In this document: positions 26,136 to 39,874 of the stretch, one piece after another
How the letters are laid out: the number at the start of each line of letters is the position of its first letter
Position numbering within the stretch: the stretch's first letter is position 1
Source of the DNA: Strix aluco
Taxonomy: Eukaryota > Chordata > Aves > Strigiformes > Strigidae
DNA length: 64,000 bases
Direction of reading: 5' to 3'
Assembly: GCF_031877795.1 (NCBI RefSeq)
Contig: NC_133934.1
Location: 104,658,610-104,722,609, forward strand
Notes under the pieces: generated by a model
What the model saw: only the letters and a program-made list of their open reading frames with translations
Told to the model about the DNA's origin: nothing
Database searches by the model: none
Program-made: the position numbers and the translations under genes

Positions 26136-29100
26136 GCCAAGGGGATCCAGAACCCCTTATCAAACATTTTGGTCCTGGGGTTATGAGCTCAAATCAGCAA
26201 ACTGAGAAAGGTATAGATGAATCATAGCTTTGACTGGGACTTTTCTTCCCATTAGAGAAGAAAGGCACAAATCAGGACACCTGGACTGCCCTGTTGTTGC
26301 TAAAGCAGCGTAACAGAAAAAGTACAAGATAGAAATTACATTTTGAACAGAACAGTAAAAAGGAATTGGGCGAAATCCAGGAACACATTAGTGTGGAAGC
26401 TTTGCCTGCTTCAGACATAGAAAAGGAGGAAAATTTGTTACAATGACTGTCAGAAATACTTTGCTTACATGTAGAAGTGTTGAAAACCTCATGGAAGTCA
26501 AAGCAAGATACAGCTGTTGTAATATTTGAAAGTAGGTGTCTCACTAAGGTTAAAGTTCATGTGTGAGCATAAGGCTAGGAAATTTGTTGAAATTTTGTTG
26601 TGTTCAGTTTTTTCATTAAATTCTTGTTTGATAGGTCAAGCTACCTTGGTTCTAAATTTCAATAAAACAACATTTCTAATTAACATTTAGATGGTTTGGT
26701 CACTATATAATCAATATGAAAATTGGCAGTGTCCCCTCTACTTCTCACAGGTTGAGCAATAGAAATGGCAGTTGTCCTATCGCTAAGGCTTTCTTGTTAT
26801 AGATCTGACACAAAAGGTTATGATATCAAAATAGAAAATATTGAATTATATTTAATCAGATCTGATCCCTTCTACAATTTTCATCAATAAATCTCAGTAC
26901 ACATTTAAAAGGAAAATTAATAATAGTACTTTATTCCTAAACTGGTAAAAGAAATGCCTAAATGAGCATTTGACTGTATATTGTATTTCTTCACTCTAGG
27001 CCTGATTACAACTGAATAAAGTAGACTGAGGATTTTTCAGGCAGATGTTACCACCTCTGTTAGTCCAGTCAGCACTCCCAGATGTCAAAGCACTATTCTG
27101 GCTCAGGTGTACTAGTGAAATGCCACCTCTAGCCATCCACAGCTCTTTATCACGTTTCTCATGGCTTCTTCTGTCCAAGTGAGTAGAGAATGAGCAGGGC
27201 TTGGTTAACCCAGCTGATGTTAGTTTAGCTAGCTTAGGCAGTGCTGAGCTGGTCAGATGTGTGTCAGCTCTGTGTAGAAAGGCAGTGGCAAACAGCTTGA
27301 GGGGCTGCAGCCTTTTCAGTGGGCCAGACTGGTGACCACAGGGAACATCTGGAAGATCTGGTCCTTGCTGATTTATAGGTCTCAGAGATTCATTCTGGGC
27401 TGTCTCCATTATTAGTCCAAGACAATGAGTTGCCACTGTATGAATAATAGTAAGGGCCATGTCTATAGCAAAGTTGTAGTTCAACGGCTTACATTTTAAT
27501 GTGCCATTAATTGCTCAGTAGTTGCTTTAAGTCAAGCTATAAAATCATATCAGCAACAAATTTTATATGTACAGAAGGAATTCTGTAGTCTTTAAGAAAA
27601 ATAATACCCCTGCTGGACTGCTTTAGAGACTAATGTTTGGCTACTGAGCGATGGAAGAAATCTCTGGAACTGGTTACAGCTTCCCAGCAGAGTCAACAAA
27701 ACTGAATTTTACCATCCTAATATGTTTTATTCTTCACTCTTGCCAGTTGCAGCAATATTCAGCTTTGTGGAAGTGAGAAGGGTTCCCTTGGAGACAAAGG
27801 GAAACCTGTGGAGTTTCAGGTCATCCAAAGATAAAGAGACAGTAATGTGAAAGTGAGTGGTTTTCTAGGGGATCTGTCATAGGAAATGGGACTCAGAAAG
27901 CTTAGTGTGGTCTTGGGGACCAACTGTTCCCCCAAGGGATATTATCCTGTGGGGGCAGCTGCGTTGTGTGTAGTAACTGAGATTCAGCAGCAGCACAATG
28001 TAGGTTGTCATGACTTCTGCTCACTAGATGACCCATGTTCCCCCTTCCCTAGGGGTGCAGGATTTCTTACCTGGTGCACACACGTGCACTGCCAAGGTAG
28101 AGATGCTCACTTGGCCCTTCAAACCATAAGAATACTTGGGCCCAGACATCTCCTATACTGAGGTGTGTTCCTCCTTAATTCAACAGGTCCCCATAAAAGC
28201 CACACAAATAAAAATTGATCAGATCAGCTGTGGCCAAGAGGGGTGGTGCTGTGCATGCTGATAAGCCAAGTAGTGAAGGAGAGGTCAAAACAGAAAGGGA
28301 GGGAAGAAGGGTGAAGGGTGACCATGCTTTGCAGATCCTTGTACGGTCTTGAGATAATATCTGGCTGTGTGGGCCCAGTAGACAGGGAACCACTGGCCTC
28401 TGTGTCCAACAGAGGACTGGAAGCAAGTTTTTAATACCATTCCCGCCCTTGACAACAACTAACACCTGTCCATGCCTGAAGTCACCTCTGTTTTATTCAG
28501 GCAATCAAATCTCAGCCCAAGCCATTTACAGAATCTGTTTGTTGGACTACATTCAGTGTTTCTGCACATCCTTGCTAGGGTAAGGAACACATCACAGGTG
28601 CCTGAACCAGGGCTGTGCTCAGTTGATGGCTGCACCTCTGCTGGAAGAGCTGAGGCTAAATCTAGATTACCAGGTCAGGCAGTGCAGGAGAAGCAGATCT
28701 CTAGAGCAAAAAGATAGCATGGAGCTCCCCACGGCCAACTGCTGTGCATTTGGGACTAGCTCCACCATAGTCCCTGGCCTGGGCTGCCTGATAGCAGGCA
28801 GTAAAAGCACATCTCTCAGTTTCTTGTCATTTCTGTGGGATCCTGAGCACATCCAGACTGCTCTGGGACATAAACCAAAGCACAGAAGGTGGAGACAGTT
28901 GGGAGAGTGGCTTTTAAAATGCACCCCTAACACAAATAAAACACAAATATAGATGCATCCTGAGTGAAATCTGCCTCAGGAATTCACTCTTCAGAGATGT
29001 CTGTCTGCCTGGCCTTTTGCACAGAGCAGGGCTCACTGCTGGACTGCGATTCCGCTGTTCTGACCCAAAGGCATTGCGTATGGGACTAGCTGCACCCATT

Positions 29101-32100
29101 TATAGTATTGTTGGACTAGAGTTTGCTCACCTCCTGAGAGCTTGAAGTGCAGGAGGAGCAAGGACAAAGATGTGCAAACTCACCCTGCACTCTGTGTCAA
29201 AAAAAGTCTTGACTAAGGGTTGTGCTATCTGTGGAGAGCGAGGGGGGCTGCTCATATCTGCACAACTACAGCATCAAACATTTGAATACAGCAACAACTT
29301 CCATAGCATGTGCTGGAATGAAGGCCAGAAAGCTTCACAGTTTTGCTCTTCTTTGATCACATAATGGAGAAACTCAGCTCAACTGCTTTTCAGGCAGCTA
29401 AATGCCCTGCTTCCTCCACATTTTGCTTGTCTGCTCATGATAACTTTATTTCCCCAGAGCTCTAACAACCACTAGAGTAAGACTCTTATAAATCTGAACT
29501 GCCTGTACCTAAAGAAAATATGCTTTCATCAGTGTGTGTTTTTGTGAAATCCCACAGGACTGTTCTCAATAGTCCAACTGTCTGTTGTAACTATCCACCC
29601 TGATTTTCAGTAATGGCATTATCCTTGTAATTTTCCAGTCATTGAAATCTGGTCTGCAAATGGCTAACATTACATGTTATGAGGTGTTTCATCCAGAACT
29701 TCACCCTCACACAGCCTCATTTCCTGCAGAGCCGACCATTGTTATCGACTGACCTGCTACCTACTCTCTCATTAAAAGTCGTCTTTTTTTTTCAGTGCTA
29801 TTGACATTTTATCTTCTTAGGGCTCATCTCAAACCACCTGCTGCAGGTGTCTAACTAGGTGCTGTGACTATTGCTTTCCACTAGTAGTAAAGCAAGCTGA
29901 GGTCTGGCAGGCTGAACCACATATTACCCTCTTGACCCAGGATGTGTAGGAGATATACCACCACCTGTCATAGGCATGTCCTGTTCCCTCCTTCCACCCC
30001 ACACCCCCCACTTGCAAAACCTGTAAAATATGTCTTTAGTTCCTATTCAGTTACTCTTTTACCTAAGTGATTCATATGCAACACATGTATCTAGCTAGCT
30101 ACCATGTCGATTTATGGTCATTACAATATGTGCATAAAGTATAGTTCAACCCAAAGAAAAAGATTTCCTTGTCTTGAAAAGCTATTGTGCATTGTAAAGT
30201 TGAGAAACCCTATAGAATGGTTCAACATATAAAAACCACATGGCAGGTTCCTCCTCCTTGATTTACTGGTGCTTTTCTGGTGCACTCACCCTAGGAAAGC
30301 TGGATACCAACCAGAACTGCATTAATTCCAGCATCCCTTGGTCTGTTACACCTAAAGCAGGTCCCAGGCCTTCAGGTGGAACTACAGATGTGTGGGGAAT
30401 TACAGATCCCTGACTAAGGACTCCATAGAGAATCTATTGCTGTTATTGAACTTGTTTTCTAGCCTTTGTCTTCTTTCAACCTCAAACCAGCAGTTCTCAT
30501 TACACTTCTTTTTCCTAAGAACTTAAAGAGCAATTTACTACCACAAATCCTTCCTCATTTTGATAATTGGAGACCGTGAACAGATTACCATTAATCAACT
30601 CCTGGATAAACTGAACAGAGTGAGTTTCTGATATCAGGTATTGCTCAGACAGTAAGGCATTTCTCATTCTTGGGCATGCAGATGCTTGACTTGGACATAA
30701 CACTCCTTTCCTGCTCTCAGGCATGGTCTATAAGGAGCTGATCTCTCCCTGCCCTTACTATGTACTTTCCTGATTTCAAGGATCATGCTCTTTCTCTAAG
30801 GCACAACATCACCCCAGAACCTCACGCTCAGTGTCAGTCCTAGAGAGCCCTTCAGAGTACGTGTATTTGTGATCCGTTCTCCCCTAAAATTTTCTGGATG
30901 TGGAAGAGAGCAGACAGAAAATTATCTGAGGCAGAAAACAATAATGAAAGAGTAAGCTGAAAGATGGTAAAATAGAGTTAGGAAGCTCATTCATTAATGC
31001 TGATACCTGTGCCTTGTATATTTATTGCTGGACCATGAATCTTGCCCAGTATGGAAAGAAATACATCCCTGTCATAACCATCTGAAAGCCAAAATTGCTG
31101 AAGCCAGGTAGATGTCTCACAAGGCTGCTACAAAAAACCCCCGAAGTGATTGTGTAGTTAATCTTGTTGGTTTAGTCGTGTTCCGTGGTGATTTTAATTA
31201 CACTGTAATTTGAGCTAAGTCAAAGGATGGTAAGAATAGTGGCTGGGTAGAGGTTAGTGGAATGTGAATGGAAAGGAGTGATGGGGGGTGGGGGCAGATC
31301 TGATGGGCAGGAATATTGCTCTGCTCCTAGGGAGGGGGCAAGGCTGTTCCTGGCATGAGCATGACAGGGAGCAGTGCCAAGAGGCGGGCAGGGCTGGTGG
31401 TGAGGGATGACAGCTGCTGAGTAGGAAGTGGTACTGCACTGATCATGAAAAGGGGGTGAGAAACACTGCACTGATGCTGGTTAAGAGGGAGGAGGTCAAA
31501 AGCAGGACTCAAAGGAAGGATATCACAAGAACAGAACTGCAGAGCTGAACACCAGCACTGAGCATCCACCCTCCCTGGCAGGCGCTTCACAACATCTGTG
31601 AGGCTGAACCCTGAATTCACTTGAATTTTTGCCCTACCTGACAGTGTCGTCTGCCCCTCACAGCTAAAGGGGTATATAGCTGATAACTTAGCTTTCAATG
31701 GCTGCATTCAATCACCAGCTATGGCACTGATACTACTGTTTGATTAAGCAATCCTATCAGAGCTGTGAGCTCTGCAACACTTAAAGGAAATGTATTATTT
31801 AAGTGGGCTGGCATGGAGTGGCAGTAGTTTTTAACCAAAGTATTCCTAGAAATGTTAACTCTTCGGTTGAAATACACCTAGCACAGCTACCTTGAACTGT
31901 AAAGCCATGTAAGATGCATCAAGCAATCATTCTTAAGTCCATGCTGCAGCCTTCTTATGGTAATGAGGAGCTACTGGAGGTCAATATTAAGAACCCTGAT
32001 TTTACTGATGGGGCAAAATATTTTATTTTGATGGGGGAAAAGAGACAAAGCTCAGAAAAGAAAGGCTGGGGTTTGTGTTTCTGTAGTATGTACAGTGTAT

Positions 32101-34199
32101 GTGGCAAATAAGTCTTATAAGTATAATATATTTTGATGTCTCATATATCTTAAAAGATAAAATGGTCCTGAGCATGGCAGAGTTCTAGTTAGAGAGCAGT
32201 GTGTGGGCGGAGGTCCTGTGGACTCCTTTGAAAGCCAAGAACTCCCCTATAGCAAACTCATACTATCTCACGGGATCAAGACCACAGATTTCCCCTTTGA
32301 TTCTCAAGAGCTCTTGTCATACCAAAGAAAAGCCAGCATTAAATGTGTGCCACCTTTGCCCCTGCACTTTGGGGAGCTCTTATCACAGGAGAGACTACAT
32401 TTCTGCTTTCAGATTTTGGAAGGACACAGAATCTATTGCACTTTCTTACAGTGCCCTGGAACATTGGCTCTAAAGCAGAAAACTAATAATGGACAGGTTG
32501 CAAAACAAATTCTATGAAGTTTGCTTTGTGAAGAAGCTGTTCCAACTTTTTTCTCTTTTTTTTTTTTTTTTTTTCCCAACAAAAGCAGGTCTCAGAGTAG
32601 CTAGCTGGAAGCCTTGTTGCCTTTTTCCTTTAGATACAGCACCAAATTTTGTAGATTTAATAGCAAAATTCATATTCTACTTCCTTCTGTTATATACTTA
32701 TATAGATGAGATTTTAATTTACCTTTTTTCCAAAGATAAAGGTATGGTTTTCCAAGCCATACAAAGTAAGATCTGTGCTGTTTCAGTAAAAATTACTTGA
32801 ATTCTATGTATTATTTTCATAAGCCCATTTTCCATTCCTGTATATCAGCATTTTTTCTGTATAGACTCTGTGGCTTGTATGTGGTCTTGCTTTTGCTATA
32901 GCCATTTCTTGACAGCAGGATCAATCCTGCTACTGCCAGGTGCTGAAACTGCTGAACCCGCTTTGGCTGAATAAAAGCTGTGGGTGCGACACCAACAGCT
33001 CTTAGCTCCCCACTGTGGAATGCTACATTTGTATTAACATGTATCTTTCTTTGTGATTTTTTTTTTTTTTAAACTGAAAATGATGCCCTTTAAAATCTCT
33101 TCCTGGAGAGAGAGTGAGGTTGAGAGAGAAAAAAAAAAAATACACTCCCCTTGGAATTTAACCTTAATTTGAACCAAGATCAGTGAAAGAAAAGCACTTT
33201 CGTGCATTGTTCACCAGCTCCACCCAGCCAGCCCCTTATCTAACCTGAGTCTCTATTGCCTATAGCTTTGTAACTTTTGCAGTAGTACGCTCCACATGCT
33301 CTTACATGCTTTAAAATCGACCTGGAGACACTGTGACATTATAATTCCAAGAAACACCTAATGATCCTACCTTGCAAGTCCTTAGACTGCACAGTGCCAC
33401 AGCAGGGACTGTCCTTCCATGGGTTTATAAAGGGCCTAGTGTGTTCTGCAAATAAACAGCTGTGGTTATTCCTGACCACTGGCAAAGGTGACAGCAGCTT
33501 CTGAAACCCCTGAGTCAGCCTCTCCCTACACCCCAAACCAGGGGATATTTAAACATTAGTAAGGCTTCATTTTAACCTGATTCCTTGGATTTCTTTCACC
33601 TTTAGAGGGAAGCAGCCAACCCTTGATTTGCATGACATCAGCTCGGGGTCAAAATACAACCTTAAATACACACATAAAAAGCAAGCTTCCTTGTTTGCTG
33701 TTCAGAGGCGGACTTCCACTGTATGTCTCCTATCTACTGCACAGTAGATTGCTTTCCTATTACTTTTCACTTCCTAGAAAAGGCAGACAGCTGCTCCAGG
33801 TGTGGTCCACCTTCATGCTGTCCCCTATCCCCTATCAGCCATCTGCTCCCTGCAGCCATCTCCCTTTCCCAGCATCCCTCAGTTTCTCCTGACCTGTGAC
33901 CACTTGTTCCACCTTCCCCCGCTTACTGTCTGCTTTATATCCCTTCCTTCCACATCCTCACTCTTTCCTCCAAGCACTCATTGCTCATTATTCCCATCCC
34001 TGCTTCTCTCATGCTCCACAGTCCCAGGCCCTCTTCTTGTGTGAGCCTGGCTTCCCCAAGCCCATGGCCCTTTTTGCTAAGTGCTGTCTCCCTTCACCTG
34101 CAGTCAGATGTGGCAGACACCGGGCAGAGGGCAATGGGTGGTGCCACCTCTGCTAGCAAAAATGGTGTCCATCATCTGGAGATCAAGCTTCTCAAAACC
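26136..34199. other. Intergenic DNA, no gene seen
   Basis: This is ordinary AT-moderate intergenic sequence. The longest open frame is 162 codons on the - strand (27484-26996). It has no recognised domain, a biased but unremarkable composition and no core promoter signals. Low-complexity features are a 19-base T run at 32556-32574, another T run near 33059, and GA/A-rich sequence at 33105-33140. No tRNA, snRNA or known miRNA is recognised. Confidence 0.5.
32556..32574 (+). repeat. Poly-T run (19 bases)
   Basis: A homopolymer T tract, preceded by a T-rich lead-in. It could be the reversed poly-A tail of a processed insertion, but no gene-like sequence is recognisable next to it. Confidence 0.85.
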
Positions 34200-34785
34200 G
34201 AAGTCAGGGATCAGCCATTCATGACAACTGCTCAAAATAAAGACCGAATATCATGCAGCTCAGAAGAAAAGAGAGGATACCATTAAATGCACCAGTGGCT
34301 TGCCATGTAACCTCCCTGTTTTTAACAACTGCTGGCTGCTTTTCTTTTAAAGAGGTGTTTTGCGAAATGTCGTCTGTTGTCGTCCTAGATAGCCTAATAA
34401 TAAAACCCTTCACGGAAATACTGCATATAGCATTGTTCTTATGCTCCTCGAGCGTTTGAAGGACCCCTTGGAATGAGCGTGCACCAGGGAGGGAGGAGGG
34501 AGGAAACAGGAAAAATCGAAATAAGAAATATCAAGGAGACACGGTCAAGCATGAATCACTTCAGTCTTTCGGTTGAACCCAAAGCAAGATCAGATTTCAC
34601 ATCCACCCTCGACCGGGCTGGCATTTTCACACACAGTGCAAACCTGTTGGCATGGAGGTGCCTTGATATCATGGTTATTACAGGGGCCATTGGCATGTAT
34701 TTAAGCCCAGCTTCGATGAGTGGGTTGGGAAAGGGGTCTAGTTTTTTTAAGAAAACCGCAGATCAGAAGAACGGTTACTCGTGCT
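34200..34785. promoter_or_regulatory. Candidate conserved non-coding block before CpG island
   Basis: This repeat-free AT-rich stretch with balanced complexity directly precedes the first CpG island of the domain. It includes CCTAATAATAAAACCC near 34393 and a GGCATGTATTTAAGCCC stretch near 34691. Such sequence next to a developmental gene often acts as an enhancer. This is a pattern judgement; no alignment was possible. Confidence 0.35.
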
Positions 34786-34791
34786 GAAAAA

Positions 34792-34801
34792 ATACATAAA
34801 T
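34792..34801 (+). promoter_or_regulatory. Candidate TATA-like element (ACATAAATAG)
   Basis: An AT-rich TATA-like word sits about 45 bases before the composition jumps to CpG-island sequence on the + strand. If used, transcription would start near 34825-34835 and run into the island. No protein-coding gene is evident downstream, so the product would be a non-coding RNA. The call is speculative. Confidence 0.25.
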
Positions 34802-34844
34802 AGCCTTTCAGACAGGTAGGCAGTTTTAGTAGATTCCCACCCGC

Positions 34845-35690
34845 CGCGGAGCTGCAGCCCAGGCGGCTCGGCGGTGGCTGGAAGCACAAGTGACCGCGCG
34901 GAGGAGTGAAGGCGGCTGCAGCCCCGCGGAGCGCCGCGGGGGGAGCGCGGGCGCGGAGGCTCTGCGCCCCGGGATCCGCCGCCGCCGGCTGCCTCTGCCC
35001 CAGCTCGCTCCGGGGCTCGGCCGGCAGCAGCAGGAGGAGGAGGAGGAGGAGGAGGAGGAAGAGGAGGAGAAGGAGGAAATCCCCCGGCGTGCGGGAGCGC
35101 TCCGGCCGCTGCCCGCCCCACGGGGACTTCCCGGCCGGCCGCTGCCTACCGCGCTTGGGCCGGTCCCGGCTCAGCAGCCGGGTCTGGCGGGGCGGGGGGC
35201 ACTAGACCTTGGCTTTTGGGAGCCGGGGGGCGGGGTGGGGGTCCAACACAGCCACAGCCTGACAAACGTACGAGATCGCCAGCGCTGTGCCGCGGGCGGG
35301 CTGGCAGGGGAGAGGCCCCGCCGGGCGCCCCCCGGCCCGGCCCCCCCCGGCCCGGCCGCTCGCCCTGCCCGCCGGCCGTGGCGGCGGCCTCCCCACCCCC
35401 ACCCCTCCGGCACCGATAATCCGGCCGCCGCCGGTGGCAGCCCACACACCCGGGACTGGTGTGTGCCCGCGGGACGGGGGAGGGACGAGCAAGGGGGGAA
35501 ACCCCCGCGCGCTGAGGCGGCCGTGGGCCGCGCTCCGGGCCCTGCCCGGCGCTCCGCAGCCGCGGTGGTGACCGCCTGGGGCGCCGGAGCCGGCGGCAGC
35601 GCCGAGAGCGGCCGGCCGGGGAGCCCCTCCGCCCCTCAAAAGGAGGCGAAGTCCCTTGAACCGGCGGCCCGAGTTGTATACTGCGATTAT
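34845..35690. promoter_or_regulatory. CpG island, 13 kb downstream of FOXA1 stop
   Basis: This is a very GC- and CpG-rich interval with abrupt edges, containing a GGA/GAA triplet run at 35033-35077 and dense CCGG/GCGC words. Long open frames here (281 codons on +, 262 and 192 codons on -) overlap in several frames and are low-complexity Pro/Arg/Gly/Ala translations, an expected artefact of stop-poor GC-rich DNA. I therefore do not call a CDS. The island could be an orphan promoter (lncRNA) or a Polycomb-type regulatory island of the FOXA1 domain. Confidence 0.8.
35033..35077 (+). repeat. (GGA)n / GAA triplet repeat
   Basis: About 15 mostly GGA triplets with a few GAA or GAG interruptions, inside the CpG island. 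In one frame it gives a run of Glu, in another Arg. No protein is supported. Confidence 0.9.
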
Positions 35691-38600
35691 TTTGAGACGC
35701 CCCAGTGTTTAGTAAGCCGAGCAATCATTTTGTAATGAAACAGCGTTATTTGGAAAAAAATCTTGTCTTTCCTTTTCTTTTTTTTTTGTTTTCCACCTAG
35801 ATCTTTAATTTTCTAAGTATCCTGCTCCGCTCGTACTGGCCCAGCCGCGCTGCATGTGCCAAACCGCAAAGCCTGTAGAGCACAGGTCCTTGCAGATGAG
35901 GAGAGCTCCAGCCTGGGCCTTCGGTAAATTAAAGAGCTCTGTGTCTTCGTGTGTCTGTATATTGACTATTTTCATAGGGTTTTAGCTGTGGTTTGCAGCT
36001 CAGTATTGAAAGGCGTTATTGATACTTCCAGGGGAAAATTGAGAAAAAAAGATTTTTTTTCTTTTCTTTAAGTACAATGGCAGCTGACGTTTTTTCTGTG
36101 GTCTTCCCTCTTCTATTTTTTTTCTTTCCTTACTAAGGTTAGTGGCACGGGCACAGGACTGTTGTACTTCACGACCTCATCGACACGTGCTGTGTATTTG
36201 CTGCAGACCAGAGGATCTGACTGTTAAGAAGTATTCGATCCAAAATATATATATTGATTGTTTGTTCTTAGATTGCCCTGTCACAAACAATCCACCTGGT
36301 TAAGTACAACGACCTTTCTTCTTCTGAAATTGCAGATTTGAAAAGGAACGACTCCTTTCCATTAATGTCTTTGCTGATTAATATATACTGTAGCTTTTGT
36401 ACTATTCCAGCATTTCTAGAATGGAGACAATATATAAAATGGGAACACATTTATGCCTTAGAAAACATACTAATTCATATTAAAGTCTTGCATGTTACCA
36501 GAAACTTAAAGGTATTGGCAAATCTGCCAGTACCGTAGGCTGAAATGTTCTGGTTTCTTAGATGAATATGTATTTGCCAAAAAGTTCAGAACTACTGTGC
36601 AAAGAATCCCTATTATCAGACAATATGTGAAAAATACAGCATCCTTTATTTTTAGTGAAAGAAACTAATTTTCATAGCATCAAGATGAGTCTGGAAACAC
36701 ATACAGTTTTTCCAAGCTTTAAAAATCCAAACTACTGCTAAAAAATATTGAGTGGCTCTTACAGTTCCATCCTGCAAAGTGCTGTGCATCTCTTAGAGGC
36801 ACTTAGAATCACTATTATTTAATTAGATCTTATTTACTTATTACATTCCAGTAACCCATGGGTTGTAACATGCTCTGTAACAGAATGAAGCAACGGTCCC
36901 TGTTTTAAAGAGCTGATAACCAAAGGTTGGAAATACCTCCGACAGCCCCCTGCTTCTGCCGCTAAGGTATTTCCAGCCTTCATTTGGCTGGAGCACGGCC
37001 CAGGCCCATGCCGCTGTCTCCCGGTGGGCCTGAGCTAAGCAGCTGAACCTCTCAGTGCAGCTCTGCCCGGGGATCCTTTGAGTCCTGAGGGGGGGAAGGT
37101 GTGGGGGGGTGGGGGTGTGCTTGTGTGTGAGACTGAGTCCCAGTGAAAAAGAAACTCATCAGTAGGTTGGTCTCTCCCAGATTCCTAGAAGTGGCTGAAG
37201 GAAACCCACTGGCTAACCTACACTGATGATAATGGAACAGTTGAAACTATCTGCAGCCCAGGATCCTCCCAGCCATCCTTCGGTGTCCTTAAACACCTCT
37301 TTCCCTTGCTCAGTGGTGTTTGGAGAGAGATGTCAGATGGCTTCATTTTTAAAGTAGGAGTCGATAAAAGGCAGTGCCAAGGGAACAGGAAGCATTTGGA
37401 GACTGCTTCCATTCAGCAGGGCACTGATGTGTATCTCTTGGCTGTCTCTCCTATTCATCTTGGTTCTCAAGTGGGTTTGACCTAGTGGGTGACACTCATA
37501 TGGGCATGCAAAAGGTTTTACTGCATCAACTTGTGTGTTCCATTTGTATTTATTTAATTTTTGAGGAAATCGAGCGAGCCATTCCCACCTTCACTGTTGC
37601 CAAAGGGCACCAATAGCCAAGAAAGGCGAGGGGAAAAGCAGGGGTGTCTGGGTCCCCACAGGTGAGTGCTGGGCTGAGGCTGCCCATGCCTCCCTTCACA
37701 GTGCTCCCCCTGAGGGTGGCAGTGGGAGCCCCAGAGACTATCACCCCCTGCTAAACCCCTGGCTCGAGGCTGCCTGTCGATGGCCAGGCTGGTTTTGGGA
37801 CAGGCTGAAGTTGGTGGGTTGGAGCTCAGGATCCATTTGCCACTGGTTTTGTTTCCAAAGCTGAAAATGTTCCTAGTGGCTTCACCCGCAGCGTGTGCAC
37901 AGGTTGTCCCCCCTGCTGAAACACCCATGGAAACTCAGAAATAAGGTATGTGTGTCCTGGCCACCTGCCGCCCCATGGAGGTGAGGGGCGAGGGTCAGGC
38001 CACCGTGATGTTCTGCCAGTGCCCAGTCACTGAAAGGGAAAGAGGGTCTCTGTCCTAAACCTGGTTCATTTTTACAATTTCTACCTGAATTTGGGATATG
38101 CCAGTGATTGCAGGGAAAAAAAAAATTCAGCCATCAATCTGAATGAAAGTGATACTTTTAAATCCAACCACCTTTGTACCGGTTTCACTGGAAATACGGA
38201 ATGCTAAAAATTAAATCCACAGAGCTGCTTTCGACCTCTGCCTGTTAAATCATGATATTTTTTTTAAAAAAAAGGAATTCTGTTTAATTTGGCGACTCTC
38301 TTGTGTTTGTTTTTACTTAGCACTGCATAGCATTACATGCAACTTTTGGCCCTGGAAACGATGAAGGGCGGGAAAGCCTGGACAGATTTAAACCAGAAAG
38401 AAATGCAGGCTAACTAATGTCTGACTGGTCCAGTGAGCTGGAGATGGTGCCGTGTCCTGCTTTTTACTAGAAAGAAATCTGGCGTGAAAGCAGGATCTTT
38501 GTTGCCTAGGAATTAAGTTGTTGCTGCTGCTTATTCCTTACCTGAACTCCTAATCCTCTGTTTGTGCTACGGCACAAAACAAATTATTTCTCATAGACCA

Positions 38601-39480
38601 AAGGGCTCCCTTGTAACAATTGAAGTCTATTGTGTAAAAGTATAAATGGCGCATTGATCATTAAGGTAAGCTGACTTGTAATAAGTAATTCTTGGACATG
38701 AAGTATGTGGTCATTTAACGTATACTTTGGAGAAGTCATTATGCATGGGGAGGTAAACTACAAACAGTAAAATGCTTCGTTAGACAGTTAACGTGTATGC
38801 TTGATCTAAACACACCTCGGCAGAAACAACGTGAGGTTTGCTCCTACTTCTGCAGAAGACAAGAGTATTTTGCTACTGCCTTCCCTGGGGACAACCACCT
38901 TATTCTAGATTTTTTTAATTTCTTAAACAAATAACCAGTTCCCTCCACTCAAGTAAAAATAAACCCCTAAGGCACTTCACATAGTGGGAAATATCCTGAA
39001 ATCCTTGGACCTCGGACTCTGTTAAGGTCAGTGCAATCTCGGTCCACACTCATTAGGAAAAGAAAAAAGAAAAAACCTACCCCCGGCCCAGGGAGTGTTT
39101 AAAAGGAGGAGTATGGATCCACAGAAACCGGTCCTGTCAAGGTCAGCTTTGTCTTGTGAGAGGAAAGGCGACAGGGTCAGCATTATTGAGCATGAGGAAA
39201 CCCCCACGGGGGCTGGAAGAGGTCGGCTCTCTCCTCCTGTCTCCCCCTTTGACCAGCACGCCCCTTGTTGGGGCAAACCTCCCACCCAAAGCGGTGGGAT
39301 TTCCTATTCCAGGCTCCCAGTTTAGGGTGGGGTGGGAGGACTCCTGCTCCCTGGAGTCCAATCTGACTCTTAGGAAGCAGGGTGTCCCCCTGCCGCCCCC
39401 CGGAGCAGCCAGGAGGACCCTGATGCGCTTTGCTGGGCCCCTTCCATGTAACTGCCAACGCCTAAAGGGCATTGCCTCGG
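35691..39480. other. Intergenic DNA with candidate regulatory block at 38.46-38.77 kb
   Basis: No coding gene is seen. Between about 38460 and 38770 the sequence is repeat-free and rich in homeobox and SOX-like words (TTTGTTGCC, AACAATTG, ATTGATCATTAAGG, GTAATAAGTAATTC). That texture is typical of conserved enhancers. The rest, including a G-rich low-complexity patch at 37085-37120, shows nothing specific. Confidence 0.4.
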
Positions 39481-39874
39481 AAAAACAGTTTCTAAGACGT
39501 CATCTGCAAGGTGTGACAAACACGCGGAGTGGGAGGCTGGGGCTCCGCGCCTTTCCCCGGCGCTCCGCGTGCACGTCTCCGGCCGTCCTGGCGGCTCCCC
39601 CGCGGTCTTCCGCGCCGGCGTAAACTCTTACGGAGCCCCTGCGGTGGGCGCCGAGAAGTTTAGGAACACAAGTGGGTTCTGCGGTGGGGTGGATGCCAGT
39701 GCGCCGGTGCGCAGAGACACGTGAGACGTGGGGCTTTGCATCTCCAGCCCATCTCGGCGCCGCTCCGTGCGGACACGCGTGTAACGCGCACCCGCGCAGG
39801 GCACCGTGACCGCCAGTCGTACGCGCAGTGCCTTTAACCACTCATCGCTATATTTTGCTTGGCTTTGAAAATTA

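Noticed and set aside
25901-26227. 88- and 91-codon frames with Tyr-Pro or Trp-Ile repeats
   Set aside because: Pure translation of the GGATAT microsatellite.
29540-29870. Second antisense CR1 fragment
   Set aside because: A few phrases (for example 'ttttccagtcattgaaatctgg') are reminiscent, but too little lines up in order to support a call.
34890-35735. 281-codon open frame on + through the CpG island
   Set aside because: Low-complexity Pro/Arg/Gly/Glu translation in stop-poor GC-rich DNA, overlapped by equally long frames in other phases and on the other strand. No domain or family resemblance.
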